The notes below the pieces were generated by a model. The model searched no databases. It was not told the DNA's origin and worked only from the letters and a program-made list of their open reading frames with translations. The position numbers were made by a program, and so were the translations under genes. DNA of 64,000 nt from assembly GCF_039521925.1 (NCBI RefSeq), contig NZ_BAAACY010000063.1:10526-74525 (forward strand), in the 5' to 3' direction. Shown piece after piece: positions 34,268 through 43,090 of this stretch; position 1 is the first letter of the stretch, and the number at the start of each line of letters is the position of its first letter. Source of the stretch: Virgibacillus salarius (GTDB lineage Bacteria > Bacillota > Bacilli > Bacillales > Amphibacillaceae).

Positions 34268-34963
34268 ATGAAGATAAAAGAATTACCAATTAAATTTGAA
34301 TTTAATGGACAAAACAATTATATTTATCCCAGCTTACTTATATCAAATAATGAATTAACCTTGATTGATACAGGGTATACAGGCTTTTTACATTTAATAG
34401 AAAATGAAATTTTAAAACATGGATATGAAATGAAGCATTTAAAGCGTATCATTATTACACATTATGATGATGATCATATAGGGTCCTTATACGATTTCAA
34501 GGAAAAATATCCTTGGATTAACATTATAGCTAGTGACCTTGAAGCAAAATATATTAGTGGTGAAATGAAGTCAGAGAGATTGATTCAAGCAGAACAAAAG
34601 CTAGAAAATATGCCAGAAGAAGAGATGGAATTTGGCAAATGGTTTATACAGCAATTAAAGAATTTAAAGCATGTTCCAATTGATGAAAAAGTCCAGGATG
34701 GAGATATGATTTTAGATAACAAATGTCGAATAATAGCAACGCCAGGGCATACTTCGGGTCACATTTCATTATATATTCCGAGTTTAAAAAGTGTCATTAC
34801 AGGTGATGCAGCTGTTAAAGAAAATCAAGAATTAGTTATCGCTAATCCACACTTCTGTTTAAATATTGAGAAAGCGGAACAATCTTTGAATAAAATTAAA
34901 AGTCTTCACGCTGAACATTACTATTGTTATCATGGTGGAAAACTTACGTTAGTGGAGGCGTAG
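34268..34963 (+). CDS. MBL-fold metallo-hydrolase
   Basis: A 231-aa metallo-beta-lactamase-fold hydrolase. Metal-binding motif 1 is THYDDDH (H65, D67, D69, H70), i.e. an Asp in the second His position of HxHxDH. Motif TPGHTSGH follows (about 160-167), then TGDAA and a terminal YHGG histidine. It has a strong GGAGGT ribosome site. The H-to-D change in motif 1 may alter metal choice but is known in some family members. Substrate unknown. Confidence 0.85.
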   Translation: MKIKELPIKFEFNGQNNYIYPSLLISNNELTLIDTGYTGFLHLIENEILKHGYEMKHLKRIIITHYDDDHIGSLYDFKEKYPWINIIASDLEAKYISGEMKSERLIQAEQKLENMPEEEMEFGKWFIQQLKNLKHVPIDEKVQDGDMILDNKCRIIATPGHTSGHISLYIPSLKSVITGDAAVKENQELVIANPHFCLNIEKAEQSLNKIKSLHAEHYYCYHGGKLTLVEA

Positions 34964-35194
34964 ACACTAATTACCAGCCCAAGGATTATCCGAAATTTAT
35001 AATAGAAAAGCCCTTCCGCAAACAGGTAGTTGCCAAGTAGCCTTTCAGCATAAAACCCCTGCGGGATAAATTGAAACTTTCATATAAATTATCGTAATAT
35101 AAGAATGAGCAGCAAAGGAGGCGGAGCATAGATAGGTAGTTTTATAAATTTGATTTAATATGAATGTATGTAAATTAATAGAAGGAGTGAAACG

Positions 35195-35836
35195 ATGGAT
35201 AATGACAAAAATTTTGACGAACCTAAGGAGCAAAAAAGCAAAATAAACTTTGACTTTGGTAAGAGTTTAAATGAAACGAAAGGTATACTAAAGGATGCCA
35301 TTATAAGACCACATTCTGTAGTGAAGTCGAATCATATCATTGGAATTGAAACGAGTATCCTCATACTGTTAATACTTTCAATTATCATAGGTTTATGTAA
35401 CTTTTTATTCTTTAAGTTTGGATTCGATGGCTTATTGAGTATGTTTACAGAGATTGGAATTATGTTTTTAATAACTGGGACTCTTTCCTGGATTATTACT
35501 TTTGCAGCAGGCTATATCTCTCTATATATGTTATTGAAGTTTCTGGGGAATGCAAAATTCTCTCACCGCGAATTACTTACAAAGTACGCTGTCGTAAACA
35601 TTCCATTTGCTGCTATTTTCTGCTTGGTTATCTGCTTTTTTGGATTTCTAATGATAGACTTGTTTGTAATTACCTACGTTTTTGCACTAATGTTGTATGG
35701 AGTCATCCATATTTATCTTTTCCTTGTACATATCAACAAACCAAAGTTTGATTTGTATTGGACCATGGCGGGATATTTGCTGGTACTGACCGTACTTACA
35801 TATATGCTGAATGGAATTGATTTTAGTTCATTTTAA
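35195..35836 (+). CDS. Yip1-family membrane protein
   Basis: A 213-aa protein with a polar N-terminus (about 50 residues) and five predicted membrane helices (about 53-72, 84-115, 138-160, 163-180, 190-207). The KGILKDAIIRPHSVV segment and helix pattern fit Yip1/YIP1-like proteins of Firmicutes. Function unknown. AGAAGGAGTG ribosome site. Monocistronic. Confidence 0.65.
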   Translation: MDNDKNFDEPKEQKSKINFDFGKSLNETKGILKDAIIRPHSVVKSNHIIGIETSILILLILSIIIGLCNFLFFKFGFDGLLSMFTEIGIMFLITGTLSWIITFAAGYISLYMLLKFLGNAKFSHRELLTKYAVVNIPFAAIFCLVICFFGFLMIDLFVITYVFALMLYGVIHIYLFLVHINKPKFDLYWTMAGYLLVLTVLTYMLNGIDFSSF

Positions 35837-36002
35837 CACTTAGAAAAATGTCAATGGACTTCCATTAGATAGATATAATGACCAAATTTATGGTACAGGA
35901 ATCACCGCTTGAAGTGGAGGCAAAAAATCCTCTGCTCACTATCTTATTGTGCAATAGTACGCAGTGGGACGTTTGCTATGTGGGCTTGTATTATGCAAAA
36001 GT

Positions 36003-36030
36003 TTTTACTGCCAATTATATGCGGGATAAG
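36003..36030 (+). repeat. Repeat A, copy 6 (right end only)
   Basis: TTTTTACTGCCAATTATATG followed by CGGGATAA equals the family's right end. The preceding 100 bases (from about 35905) carry only scattered resemblance (CTTGAAGTGGAGG, CAGTGGGACG). Confidence 0.7.
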
Positions 36031-36177
36031 CAATTAAATCAGGATTTGGTTCACTTTCTTTCACTTAGATATAACCTTGGTTTCCTAGGGCAGACTTCAA
36101 CTAAAACTAGTCATTTTTCATATTGCTAAATATATTACTATTCCAAAATTAGTTAAGGGAGAAGGAGTTCTCTATCT

Positions 36178-36555
36178 ATGCTCAAAAAATTTTATATGGT
36201 TTTTTTAACTTTATTAATAGCTGTTGGAGCGGTTTTATTGGCTGCTAGATATCCAACAGGTCCTAATACTGTTTCATACGATGAACCAGCTGGTTTGTGG
36301 ATATCTATTGGTATAATCATTGTACTCTTTTTACCGCCTTTGCTTTTATCACTATTTAGTAATCGTGTTGTACGAAACATATCGGCAATGTATCAAGCAT
36401 TTATAGTGATCTCATTTTTAGGAATTATACCAGTCGGATTTCTTTCTCCTAATAATCTTGGGTTAAGCGCTATTGCCATTTTAGGAGTTGTAGTTAGTAT
36501 AGCTAGTATTATTGTAACCTTAAAAATCAAGTCAAATAAAAAAGCCAAATTTTAA
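36178..36555 (+). CDS. Small multi-pass membrane protein
   Basis: A 125-aa protein with four hydrophobic helices (about 7-24, 40-60, 70-90, 95-117) and a Lys-rich C-terminus. GGGAGAAGGAG lies before the ATG. I do not recognise the family. It stands alone between a repeat A remnant and an empty stretch. Confidence 0.55.
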   Translation: MLKKFYMVFLTLLIAVGAVLLAARYPTGPNTVSYDEPAGLWISIGIIIVLFLPPLLLSLFSNRVVRNISAMYQAFIVISFLGIIPVGFLSPNNLGLSAIAILGVVVSIASIIVTLKIKSNKKAKF

Positions 36556-36850
36556 ATTACTTCAACTAATAGCTTTATGCATACACTTTATGAAAAGATG
36601 GACCTTTTCATACAAATTAATCGAAGCTAAACGAGATAGATATCTTTATTCGTTTCCAAATCGCACGAAGATGTTAAATAGTTATTGACGAATTTTCATA
36701 TACTCCATAAAAAACACCCTAAATATTAGTTTTATCTATTGTTTACTTGACAGAGAGCATATCACTAAATTTAGGGTGTGGCATCTTCTCAGAGTTGTAC
36801 ATAAGAATGAGGCTTTTGTAAATTCATAACAACTCCCCGTTTTTTTAACC
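36556..36850. other. Intergenic region with a convergent hairpin
   Basis: The inverted repeat CACCCTAAAT / ATTTAGGGTG (36713-36779, long inner part) lies between convergent genes and may end transcription from both sides. No other feature seen. Confidence 0.4.
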
Positions 36851-37210
36851 TTATTCAAATCCCTTCCTCATATAAGCATTCCCCCACTTCTCTATGGATT
36901 TTATTATTGGAATAAGATCCTCACCAAGAGCTGTTAGATAATATATTACCTTCTTAGGGTAATCGCTTGTTTCTTCTCTTTCAATAATACCATCTTTCTC
37001 CATATCTCTAAGCTGTAGTGTAAGAATGCGTTGAGTAACACCTGGTATTTCACGGCGTATCGCATTGTAATTCATTGGTGATTGAGACAGTAAAAATAGA
37101 ATGATACCTTTCCATTTACCACCAATGATATGTATCGTTAATTCAATTGGACAGGCATGCTTTACAGTTAACGTACAAGTACCATATTGACTGCTTTTAA
37201 AGTCTGACAT
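36851..37210 (-). CDS. HxlR-family transcriptional regulator
   Basis: A 119-aa winged-helix protein with the HxlR pattern: a CPIELTIHIIGGKWKGIILF start (Cys near position 20, K-W-K), FLLSQSPMNYNAIRREIPGVTQRILTLQLRDMEKDGII (recognition helix) and YYLTALGEDLIPII. It is divergent from the MBL/nitrilase operon, which it probably controls. Many members sense redox or electrophiles through the N-terminal Cys. Confidence 0.88.
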   Translation of the reverse strand: MSDFKSSQYGTCTLTVKHACPIELTIHIIGGKWKGIILFLLSQSPMNYNAIRREIPGVTQRILTLQLRDMEKDGIIEREETSDYPKKVIYYLTALGEDLIPIIKSIEKWGNAYMRKGFE

Positions 37211-37225
37211 TTCCTCACCTCAATG

Positions 37226-37259
37226 GGTAGTTACAAAATTGTGCCTTCTTGTTACTACC
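37226..37259. promoter_or_regulatory. Candidate HxlR operator
   Basis: GGTAGTTACAA (37226-37236) and TTGTTACTACC (37249-37259) form an 11-bp inverted repeat with one mismatch and a 12-base spacer. It lies in the short divergent promoter region between the HxlR gene and the MBL gene. Confidence 0.6.
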
Positions 37260-37311
37260 TTTTTATCTTGTTAAATTTATGATATCAAATAAATAAGAGA
37301 AGGTGTATGAA

Positions 37312-37971
37312 TTGAAATTCGTCCAAATTTCTAAACATATTTATAGACTTACCTACGAAACCGTTGTCGGTATTCCAGTCAAGATTAATACATGGTACGT
37401 AGTGGATGGTGAAGATGTTTACATCATTGATACCGGGATGGAAGAATACGCACATATACAGCTAAAAGCAGCAAAATCCTTAGGTGTTCCCAAAAGTATT
37501 TTACTAACACATGGTCATCTGGATCATATCAATGGAGCTAAGTATCTACGAGCTGAATTAAACATTCCTATTTACTCACACAAGAATGAACTTCCGTTTA
37601 TTAATGGAAAAATACCCTATCCAAATAAAGTAGAAAAGGAAACAACAGGTGTTGAACATCAGGTTGAGGCTTTTCAAGATAGTGTCATTAACACGTTACC
37701 CCTCGATGTATATGAAACACCTGGTCATGCTCCAGGCCATGTCATTTACCATCATAAAGATGACAATGTGTTGATAACTGGAGACTTATTTATTTCTGAT
37801 GCTAAGACCCTACACCCACCGATTAAAAAGTTCACAATTAATATGGAAGAAAATATTAATAGCGGGCGCGTAATAGATGATATCAAACCATCTATCCTAT
37901 CTTCCTCACATGGTGAGGATGTTAAATATAATGACAAGTTATATACCATTTATAAATTTACATATGAATAG
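37312..37971 (+). CDS. MBL-fold metallo-hydrolase, HxlR-linked
   Basis: A 219-aa metallo-beta-lactamase-fold hydrolase: IIDTGME, LTHGHLDHING (full HxHxDH), ETPGHAPGHV, TGDLFISD and SSHGED with the last His ligand. The TTG at 37312 is taken as start because AGAAGG is 8 bases upstream; the GTG at 37303 directly touches the ribosome site. The next gene starts 11 bases after its stop. Substrate unknown; regulation by the divergent HxlR is likely. Confidence 0.85.
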   Translation: MKFVQISKHIYRLTYETVVGIPVKINTWYVVDGEDVYIIDTGMEEYAHIQLKAAKSLGVPKSILLTHGHLDHINGAKYLRAELNIPIYSHKNELPFINGKIPYPNKVEKETTGVEHQVEAFQDSVINTLPLDVYETPGHAPGHVIYHHKDDNVLITGDLFISDAKTLHPPIKKFTINMEENINSGRVIDDIKPSILSSSHGEDVKYNDKLYTIYKFTYE

Positions 37972-37982
37972 GAGATATAAAA

Positions 37983-38789
37983 ATGAAAATACAATTATTT
38001 CAATTAGAGATTATAGAAGGCAACGTAGAACAAAATGAAAATCGTATCAAAGCCTTATTTGAAGAAAAACTCGAAACAGATACAGAGGTTGTTATACTAC
38101 CTGAAATGTGGAATAACGGGTATGATTTACAACATTTAACAGAAAATGCAGATGTCGATTTAACAAGAAGTTTCCCTTTTATCCAACATTTAGCGACTAA
38201 TCATCATGTAAATATTATTGCAGGTTCCGTTTCAAACAAACGCAATAAGAATATATATAATACCGCCTTTGTGGTATCAAAAACGGGTAAGCTAATTTAT
38301 CAAAAAGATAAAATACATCTCGTGCCAATGTTAGATGAACAGCTTTATTTAACAGGTGGAAATGAAGCACCAGAAGTATTTGAAATTAATGATATCAAGG
38401 CAACTCAAATTATATGTTACGACTTACGTTTCCCAGAAATCACACGTTACCCAGCGTCTCAAGGAGCAAAAATCATTTTCTATGTCGCCCAGTGGACCAC
38501 CAAAAACTTAAACCATTGGCGAACATTATTGAAAGCAAGAGCTATAGAAAATTGCGTCTATGTCGTTGCATGTAATAGTGTAGGTGTCGTGAATAACGAA
38601 AAACATGTCGGCAACACATACGCAGGACATTCCATCGTCATCGATCCAAATGGAAATATTATTCAAGAAGCAGGCAATCAAGAGACAATCTTAACAACAG
38701 AAATCGATATACAGAAGGTAACAGAACAACAGCAAAACATTCCTATTTTTGAAAACCTGAGACCAGATGTTTATAAGTATTCAGAATAG
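37983..38789 (+). CDS. Carbon-nitrogen hydrolase (nitrilase superfamily, omega-amidase/MtnU-like)
   Basis: A 268-aa enzyme with the Glu-Lys-Cys triad: Glu in ILPEMWNNGYDL, Lys in YQKDKIHLVPM, and Cys in ICYDLRFPE. The PEMWNNGYDL motif and length fit omega-amidases/YafV and MtnU of Bacillus, which hydrolyse alpha-keto acid amides. It shares an operon with the MBL hydrolase. The exact substrate is not settled by sequence. Confidence 0.85.
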   Translation: MKIQLFQLEIIEGNVEQNENRIKALFEEKLETDTEVVILPEMWNNGYDLQHLTENADVDLTRSFPFIQHLATNHHVNIIAGSVSNKRNKNIYNTAFVVSKTGKLIYQKDKIHLVPMLDEQLYLTGGNEAPEVFEINDIKATQIICYDLRFPEITRYPASQGAKIIFYVAQWTTKNLNHWRTLLKARAIENCVYVVACNSVGVVNNEKHVGNTYAGHSIVIDPNGNIIQEAGNQETILTTEIDIQKVTEQQQNIPIFENLRPDVYKYSE

Positions 38790-38813
38790 TACTTTCGTTA
38801 TCGAGGGCTACAA

Positions 38814-38999
38814 ATAAGGTGAATCATTAATCAGTGGAGATTTGTTTATTCTCCACTGATTGTTCGTACCACAAGGGTATGACCTAAAGGACTTTGAACC
38901 ATTCAGACACTTACTGGCAGTCGATCCCCCACTTACCAACATTGGTTTCATTTTTTACTTGAAGTCGGCACCTCACTGCCAGTTATATGTGTGATAAAA
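38814..38999 (+). repeat. Repeat A, copy 7 (full length)
   Basis: Left ATAAGG, first hairpin AATCAGTGGAG / CTCCACTGATT, core GTACCACAAGGGTATGACC, TAAAGGACTTTGAACC, second hairpin GGCAGTCGATCCCCCACTT / GAAGTCGGCACCTCACTGCC, right ATAAAA. It starts 25 bases after the nitrilase stop. Confidence 0.92.
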
Positions 39000-39164
39000 T
39001 TTGTGTAGGAAAATTAAAGTCATTCAAGAAAAATTCCAAATTGTAGGGAAATACATTTACTTAGTCTTGTAATTTAATGTAAACTGACTTTACACAATCC
39101 TTTAAACAGTTTATTGTAAAACAAATATACATATCTTAACCGTTTTAGTTAGGAGGAAATGAAC

Positions 39165-39728
39165 ATGACAAAAAGCAATGAAAAAGAATTATCAGTAGAA
39201 CAACGTGAAGGATTATTCAAAGCATTGAAAACACGGTTTGAGAAAAACATGCACCGTCACCAAGGTGTCGAATGGGCTAACGTCCAAGCAAGGCTGGAAG
39301 CTAATGCGGAAAAACTGTGGTCGCTTCATGAAATGGAAAGCACTGGCGGTGAACCCGATGTTGTTGGTCATGAGCAGGGCCAATACATTTTTTATGATTG
39401 TTCAACCGAAAGCCCTAAGGGCCGCAGAAGTGTTTGCTATGACCGTGAAGCACTAGAGGCAAGAAAAAAACATCAACCAGAGAATAATGCAATTGATATG
39501 GCAACTGCCATGGGTATTGAACTTTTAACAGAAGAACAGTATCGAGCGTTACAGCAGCTGGAACATTTCGATAAGAAAACGTCAAGTTGGGTGCAAACAC
39601 CCTCAGATATTAGAGAACTCGGCGGTGCCCTTTTTTGTGATTATCGCTATGGGCATGTCTTTCTGTATCACAACGGTGCATCCTCTTACTATGCTGCTAG
39701 AGGATTCCGTGGCTCGCTAAAGGTCTAA
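39165..39728 (+). CDS. DUF4256-family protein
   Basis: A 187-aa soluble protein matching DUF4256 along its whole length: LFKALKTRFEKNMHRH, LEANAEKLWSLHEMESTGGEPDVV, FYDCSTESPKGRRSVCYDREALEARK, AMGIELLTEEQYRALQQL, RELGGALFCDYRYG and a C-terminal YYAARGFRG. The second ATG (39165) is chosen because AGGAGGA then lies 9 bases upstream. Function unknown in the whole family. Confidence 0.85.
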   Translation: MTKSNEKELSVEQREGLFKALKTRFEKNMHRHQGVEWANVQARLEANAEKLWSLHEMESTGGEPDVVGHEQGQYIFYDCSTESPKGRRSVCYDREALEARKKHQPENNAIDMATAMGIELLTEEQYRALQQLEHFDKKTSSWVQTPSDIRELGGALFCDYRYGHVFLYHNGASSYYAARGFRGSLKV

Positions 39729-39879
39729 ATTTTACACAGACGATTAAGTATGGACTTCTGCGATAAGACTTTGATTCATTCTTCAGCTAACATGCATAAA
39801 GGGTGAAATCATATGATTACATCTATAAAGGGACATTTTATTTTATCTGAGATAACCGCGGTTTATAATGCTGGGATAT

Positions 39880-39975
39880 GAACACAAAAACATGGGTGTG
39901 CTACCATTACAATTTGAAAATGGAGAAAGTGCAGATTCATTAGGTTTAACTGGTAAAGAAAGTTCAAACAAAAAA
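39880..39975 (+). pseudogene. Aconitase (acnA) fragment
   Basis: A frame reads NMGVLPLQFENGESADSLGLTGKES. This is the conserved IGMGVLPLQF....SA.SLGL.G.E region near the C-terminus of aconitate hydratase A. Only about 30 codons survive, with no start, ending at a repeat A copy. The piece is not part of a functional gene. Confidence 0.75.
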
Positions 39976-39981
39976 GCAGCA

Positions 39982-40093
39982 ATAAAGTGAAACCTCAATC
40001 AGTGAGGAGCTTATTTACCTCCCCCTTCTCTATATTGGTTTCACTCTATTGCTTGAAATGAGGGTCTTACTGCCAGTTATATACAAGATAAAG
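39982..40093 (+). repeat. Repeat A, copy 8 (core deleted, flanked by ATAAAG)
   Basis: ATAAAG (39982-39987), TGAAACCTCAATCAGTGAGG, then directly CCTCCCCCTTCTC...ATTGGTTTCACT...TGAGGGTCTTACTGCCAG and ATAAAG (40088-40093). The internal core is missing, as in copy 1. Confidence 0.88.
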
Positions 40094-40172
40094 CTTTAAC
40101 GAAAACAGTCATTCTCCATAACATCCTAATGAAAAAAAGCGTATAAATTTTGTATAGAGAGGAGAGGTTTTT

Positions 40173-40601
40173 ATCGACATTACCAATCCAGCAGGTTTTC
40201 AAAACAGATTCTTGGCAAGAGTTTTAGATGTTATTATTATTTTTTTAGTGACAGGAATTATTTCGCAATTTCTATACGGTGTATTCTATGATAATGAAAC
40301 CATTCGTCCTATTGATTATTTAGGGCTTATATATAGCCTGATAACACCTATTGTTTGGTATGGGTACACGCTAGGGAGGAGAATGGCGGGAAACCGTATT
40401 GTAAGAATTGATGGCAGAAAAATTGGCATAGGAACAATGATATTAAGAAATATTGTAGCAGGAATTATTTACATTCTTACGTTTGGAATAGGATTAATCG
40501 TAAGCGCCTTCATGGTAGGAGTGAGAGAAGATAGACGTGCCATTCACGACTTTATCGCACAAACGTATGTGACAACAAATCCCCCAACAAAAGTTCAATA
40601 A
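40173..40601 (+). CDS. RDD-family membrane protein, apparent non-AUG start
   Basis: About 142 aa. (M)DITNPAGFQNRFLARVLDVIII is a typical RDD start (NPAGF..R..A...D). Three membrane helices follow (about 20-40, 48-65, 103-125), with the WYGYTLGRRMAGNRIVR loop and a REDRRAIHDFIAQTYV end. AGAGGAGAGG precedes an ATC codon at 40173 (5-base spacing) and an ATT at 40179. The first standard in-frame start is TTG at 40212, which would remove the conserved N-terminus. A rare start or a mutated ATG is implied. Possibly an ion or solute transporter. Confidence 0.8.
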   Translation: MDITNPAGFQNRFLARVLDVIIIFLVTGIISQFLYGVFYDNETIRPIDYLGLIYSLITPIVWYGYTLGRRMAGNRIVRIDGRKIGIGTMILRNIVAGIIYILTFGIGLIVSAFMVGVREDRRAIHDFIAQTYVTTNPPTKVQ

Positions 40602-40680
40602 TAATAGGGTAAATTATTTTAGACTCCTAGCTAACTTACCATCCAAAATCGAGCTATTTTCCATAAAAAGCTGTAAATAA

Positions 40681-40720
40681 GAAAGGCATCTCCAAATATA
40701 AAAGAGGTGCCTTTCTTTAT
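40681..40720 (+). terminator. Terminator of the RDD gene
   Basis: A 12-bp stem GAAAGGCATCTC / GAGGTGCCTTTC with an 11-base loop, followed by TTTA. It lies 80 bases after the stop. Confidence 0.85.
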
Positions 40721-40765
40721 GTTTAAGCAATCAGAAAGAAATCTATTTAAATAATAAATTTTTAT

Positions 40766-40795
40766 TGTAAATCAATAAATTTTAATTGATTTACA
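40766..40795. promoter_or_regulatory. Operator-like palindrome upstream of the DUF3955 gene
   Basis: TGTAAATCAAT / ATTGATTTACA, a perfect 11-bp inverted repeat with an 8-base spacer, about 55 bases before the gene. It has no T run and is AT-rich, so a repressor site is the better guess. Confidence 0.45.
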
Positions 40796-40850
40796 TATAT
40801 TTTTGATTTAGAATTAGTTTGTAATAAATAATAACAAAGGAGAATGTTTG

Positions 40851-41063
40851 ATGAAAAAGAAATATCTGTTAGCTTCTACACCAATCTTGTTGGGTGCTAT
40901 ATGTTTCGTTATCTATAGCTTAATTGGTTCAAGTGTGGAACCTGATGGTACTTTAATTGAACCGTTCTTCTTAATTAATTTATCTTATCTATTTGTTTTT
41001 AGTGGTGTACTCACCATATTTCTTATTTCTAGCGTTTCCTTCATTAAGCGAATTAGCAACTAG
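40851..41063 (+). CDS. DUF3955-type small membrane protein
   Basis: A 70-aa protein with two membrane helices. The family motif is clear: LLGAICFVIYSLIGSSVEPDGTLIEPFFLI. ATG at 40851 follows AAGGAGAATGTTTG. Function unknown. Confidence 0.75.
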   Translation: MKKKYLLASTPILLGAICFVIYSLIGSSVEPDGTLIEPFFLINLSYLFVFSGVLTIFLISSVSFIKRISN

Positions 41064-41146
41064 CATTACGTTATAGAACAAATAGTCCTTATGGTTAATG
41101 TAAGTAAGGGCTATTATAACCCTTATGAATACGAAGAGGGGAGAAC

Positions 41147-41944
41147 ATGAAATATATCATAGACCTTTTTTATTTCGGTTACCATCAGGCTTTATCATGC
41201 ATTTTTCCAGTGGTTATTTTCGCGACACTTGCTTTGTCCAAGATAATTTCTATACCTGGCATACCACGCTACGATTTTATTCTACTAATCTGTCTTATTA
41301 CGCAATATCTGATGTTAAAAACCAATTTGGAGTCATTTAAAGAGTGGAAAGTGATATGTATTTTCCACGTTATCGGATTACTACTAGAAGTATATAAAGT
41401 ATATTTGGGTTCGTGGTCTTATCCTGAAAAAGCGTGGTCAAAAGTTCTTGGGGTACCACTTTATAGTGGTTTTATGTATGCAAGTGTCGCTAGTTATATT
41501 TGTCAGGCATGGCGTAGATTTCATTTAAAAATGAATAAATGGCCCAAAAATATATGGACAATACCACTTGGATTGATGATTTATTTAAACTTTTTTACGC
41601 ATCATTTTATTTTAGATTTTCGTTAGATTTTAACACTGCTATTATTTATTGTCTTTTTACAGACTCATGTACAATTTATTGTACGGAACACAACATATAA
41701 AATGCCGTTGTCTATCTCATTTATCCTTATCGGCTTCTTCATTTGGGTTGCCGAGAATATTGCTACTTTCTTTGGGGCATGGCAATATCCTAATCAACAA
41801 TTTTCATGGAGTTTTGTCCATATCGGAAAAATTAGTTCCTGGTACTTACTAGTAGTAATAAGCATCATGATTGTAGCGCAGTATAAACGATTTATGACAC
41901 CTCTTCCTAAAAAGGAAAAGTATTCCATTAACAATCTTGGTTAA
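41147..41944 (+). pseudogene. DUF817-family membrane protein interrupted by an in-frame amber codon
   Basis: The frame 41147-41623 (FYFGYHQALSCIFPVVIF, LLEVYKVYLGSWSYPE, KVLGVPLYSGFMYASVASY, THHFILDFR) stops at TAG (41624-41626). It continues in the same frame as ILTLLLFIVFLQTHVQF...IAENIATFFGAWQYPNQ to 41944. The two parts together give a normal ~265-aa DUF817 protein with about seven membrane helices. A TGG-to-TAG change (FRW to FR-stop) is the simplest explanation. No frameshift is needed. Confidence 0.88.
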
Positions 41945-41977
41945 ACAACCTTTGTATATTCACTTTAACATGAACAT

Positions 41978-42003
41978 GCCCCACTCCTTAGCGAGTGAGG
42001 CAC
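41978..42003. terminator. Bidirectional terminator between convergent genes
   Basis: GCCCCACTC / GAGTGAGGC arms (one mismatch) with a 6-base loop lie between the DUF817 remnant and the wall amidase gene that converges on it. Confidence 0.6.
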
Positions 42004-42010
42004 TATTTCT

Positions 42011-42904
42011 TCATTCAACTCTGACATACTGATTACTAGCTGTCACATAATAAACGTTTCCTTTACTATTTTTAACCTTGTATTGATAACCATTGCCTAC
42101 TTTGAGCTTAGCTACAATCGTCGGAAAACCATATCCCTTTTTAAGATAGCCAACAACATATTTATCCGACCAACTGGGCTTGTTATAAAATCTTAATTGA
42201 CCTGCATGTTTAGACTCTACTCGTTTGCCGATATAGCTTGCTTTTTGTGAATCGCCACGCATGCTATGAAGCAATGTAAGATTCTGACTGGCTGTTCCCC
42301 TATAACCTCGGATGCCATATTGAGCAGCATATCGCCGGCGTGCGCGAAAACTAGCGTTCTTGCCAATACTATTAAGGTAATCCACAATGGAATGACCGTT
42401 GTAGTTGTCTACTTCTTGGTTAGATGCACCATTAATTTCATCAATGAACCCCTTCCAATCATCAAGTAATTTTCTAGGGCAGTTCTTTCCACTCCAGTGC
42501 TTATGGGTAACAATTCTTGAAATCGGTATTTTATGCTCTTTCATCAATTTTTTAATTAGCCACTGTGCATTTTTTGTTGCTTTACGGAAGTCCCCATCGC
42601 TATTTTCACAAATCTCAATAGCAATGGATCGTCTATTACCAGTTCCATTTTCACCATCACCAGCATGCCAGCCGTTTTCATTCGTTGGAAGATGCTGGTA
42701 TATTTCTTTATCATCTACGGTGTAATGCCAACCAACAGTTCGACCACCTGCACCATTATGCAAGTATTGATTATGCATTTCTGCATCTGCGCCTTCGCTG
42801 GTATTAGCAGTATTGTGAATTGTTAAATAGAGCGGAACCATAGCATATCCAGGACGTTGTTCCTTTTGAGAGGCAGGTATAAAGTCTTTAATAATTTTTG
42901 GCAT
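42011..42904 (-). CDS. N-acetylmuramoyl-L-alanine amidase (Amidase_2, phage-endolysin-like)
   Basis: A 297-aa cell-wall hydrolase. The T7-lysozyme-like Amidase_2 domain (about 20-165) has zinc ligands in LTIHNTANTS (His), THKHWSGKNCP (His and Cys), and VGWHYTVDD, WHAGDG and IAIEICEN motifs. A linker domain SIVDYLNSIGKNASFRARRRYAAQYGI is as in XlyA/CwlA-type enzymes, and the C-terminus is an SH3-like module (SKHAGQLRFYNKPSWSDKYV). It has no signal peptide, as usual for prophage endolysins, but no other phage gene is near. An AAGGAGGAG site precedes the ATG. Confidence 0.88.
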   Translation of the reverse strand: MPKIIKDFIPASQKEQRPGYAMVPLYLTIHNTANTSEGADAEMHNQYLHNGAGGRTVGWHYTVDDKEIYQHLPTNENGWHAGDGENGTGNRRSIAIEICENSDGDFRKATKNAQWLIKKLMKEHKIPISRIVTHKHWSGKNCPRKLLDDWKGFIDEINGASNQEVDNYNGHSIVDYLNSIGKNASFRARRRYAAQYGIRGYRGTASQNLTLLHSMRGDSQKASYIGKRVESKHAGQLRFYNKPSWSDKYVVGYLKKGYGFPTIVAKLKVGNGYQYKVKNSKGNVYYVTASNQYVRVE

Positions 42905-42931
42905 AAGAAATCTCCTCCTTAATATTTTTAT

Positions 42932-42968
42932 ATTAAAAAAACGGCTTGCCCGTGTGGACTAGCCGTTT
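42932..42968 (-). terminator. Terminator hairpin just upstream of the wall amidase gene (possible attenuator)
   Basis: On the minus strand AAACGGCT / AGCCGTTT is followed directly by T7 and then, within 30 bases, by the ribosome site and ATG of the amidase. Too little room remains downstream for a normal promoter and leader. The hairpin may therefore lie inside the amidase 5' leader. It could also simply end the amidohydrolase transcript. Confidence 0.65.
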
Positions 42969-43090
42969 GACTACTTAATAATGCTTATTCTGTTGTATAC
43001 TGCTTATGGCTGAAAGAATATATTGATTACCTTGTTATAATAGCTACAAAGTTAAAATATTAAAATAGAAAGGTAATATCTTTGTTTAGT

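Noticed and set aside
42011..42904. Prophage remnant indicated by the endolysin-like amidase
   Set aside because: No holin, structural, integrase or attachment-site sequence is nearby; the gene alone does not support a prophage.
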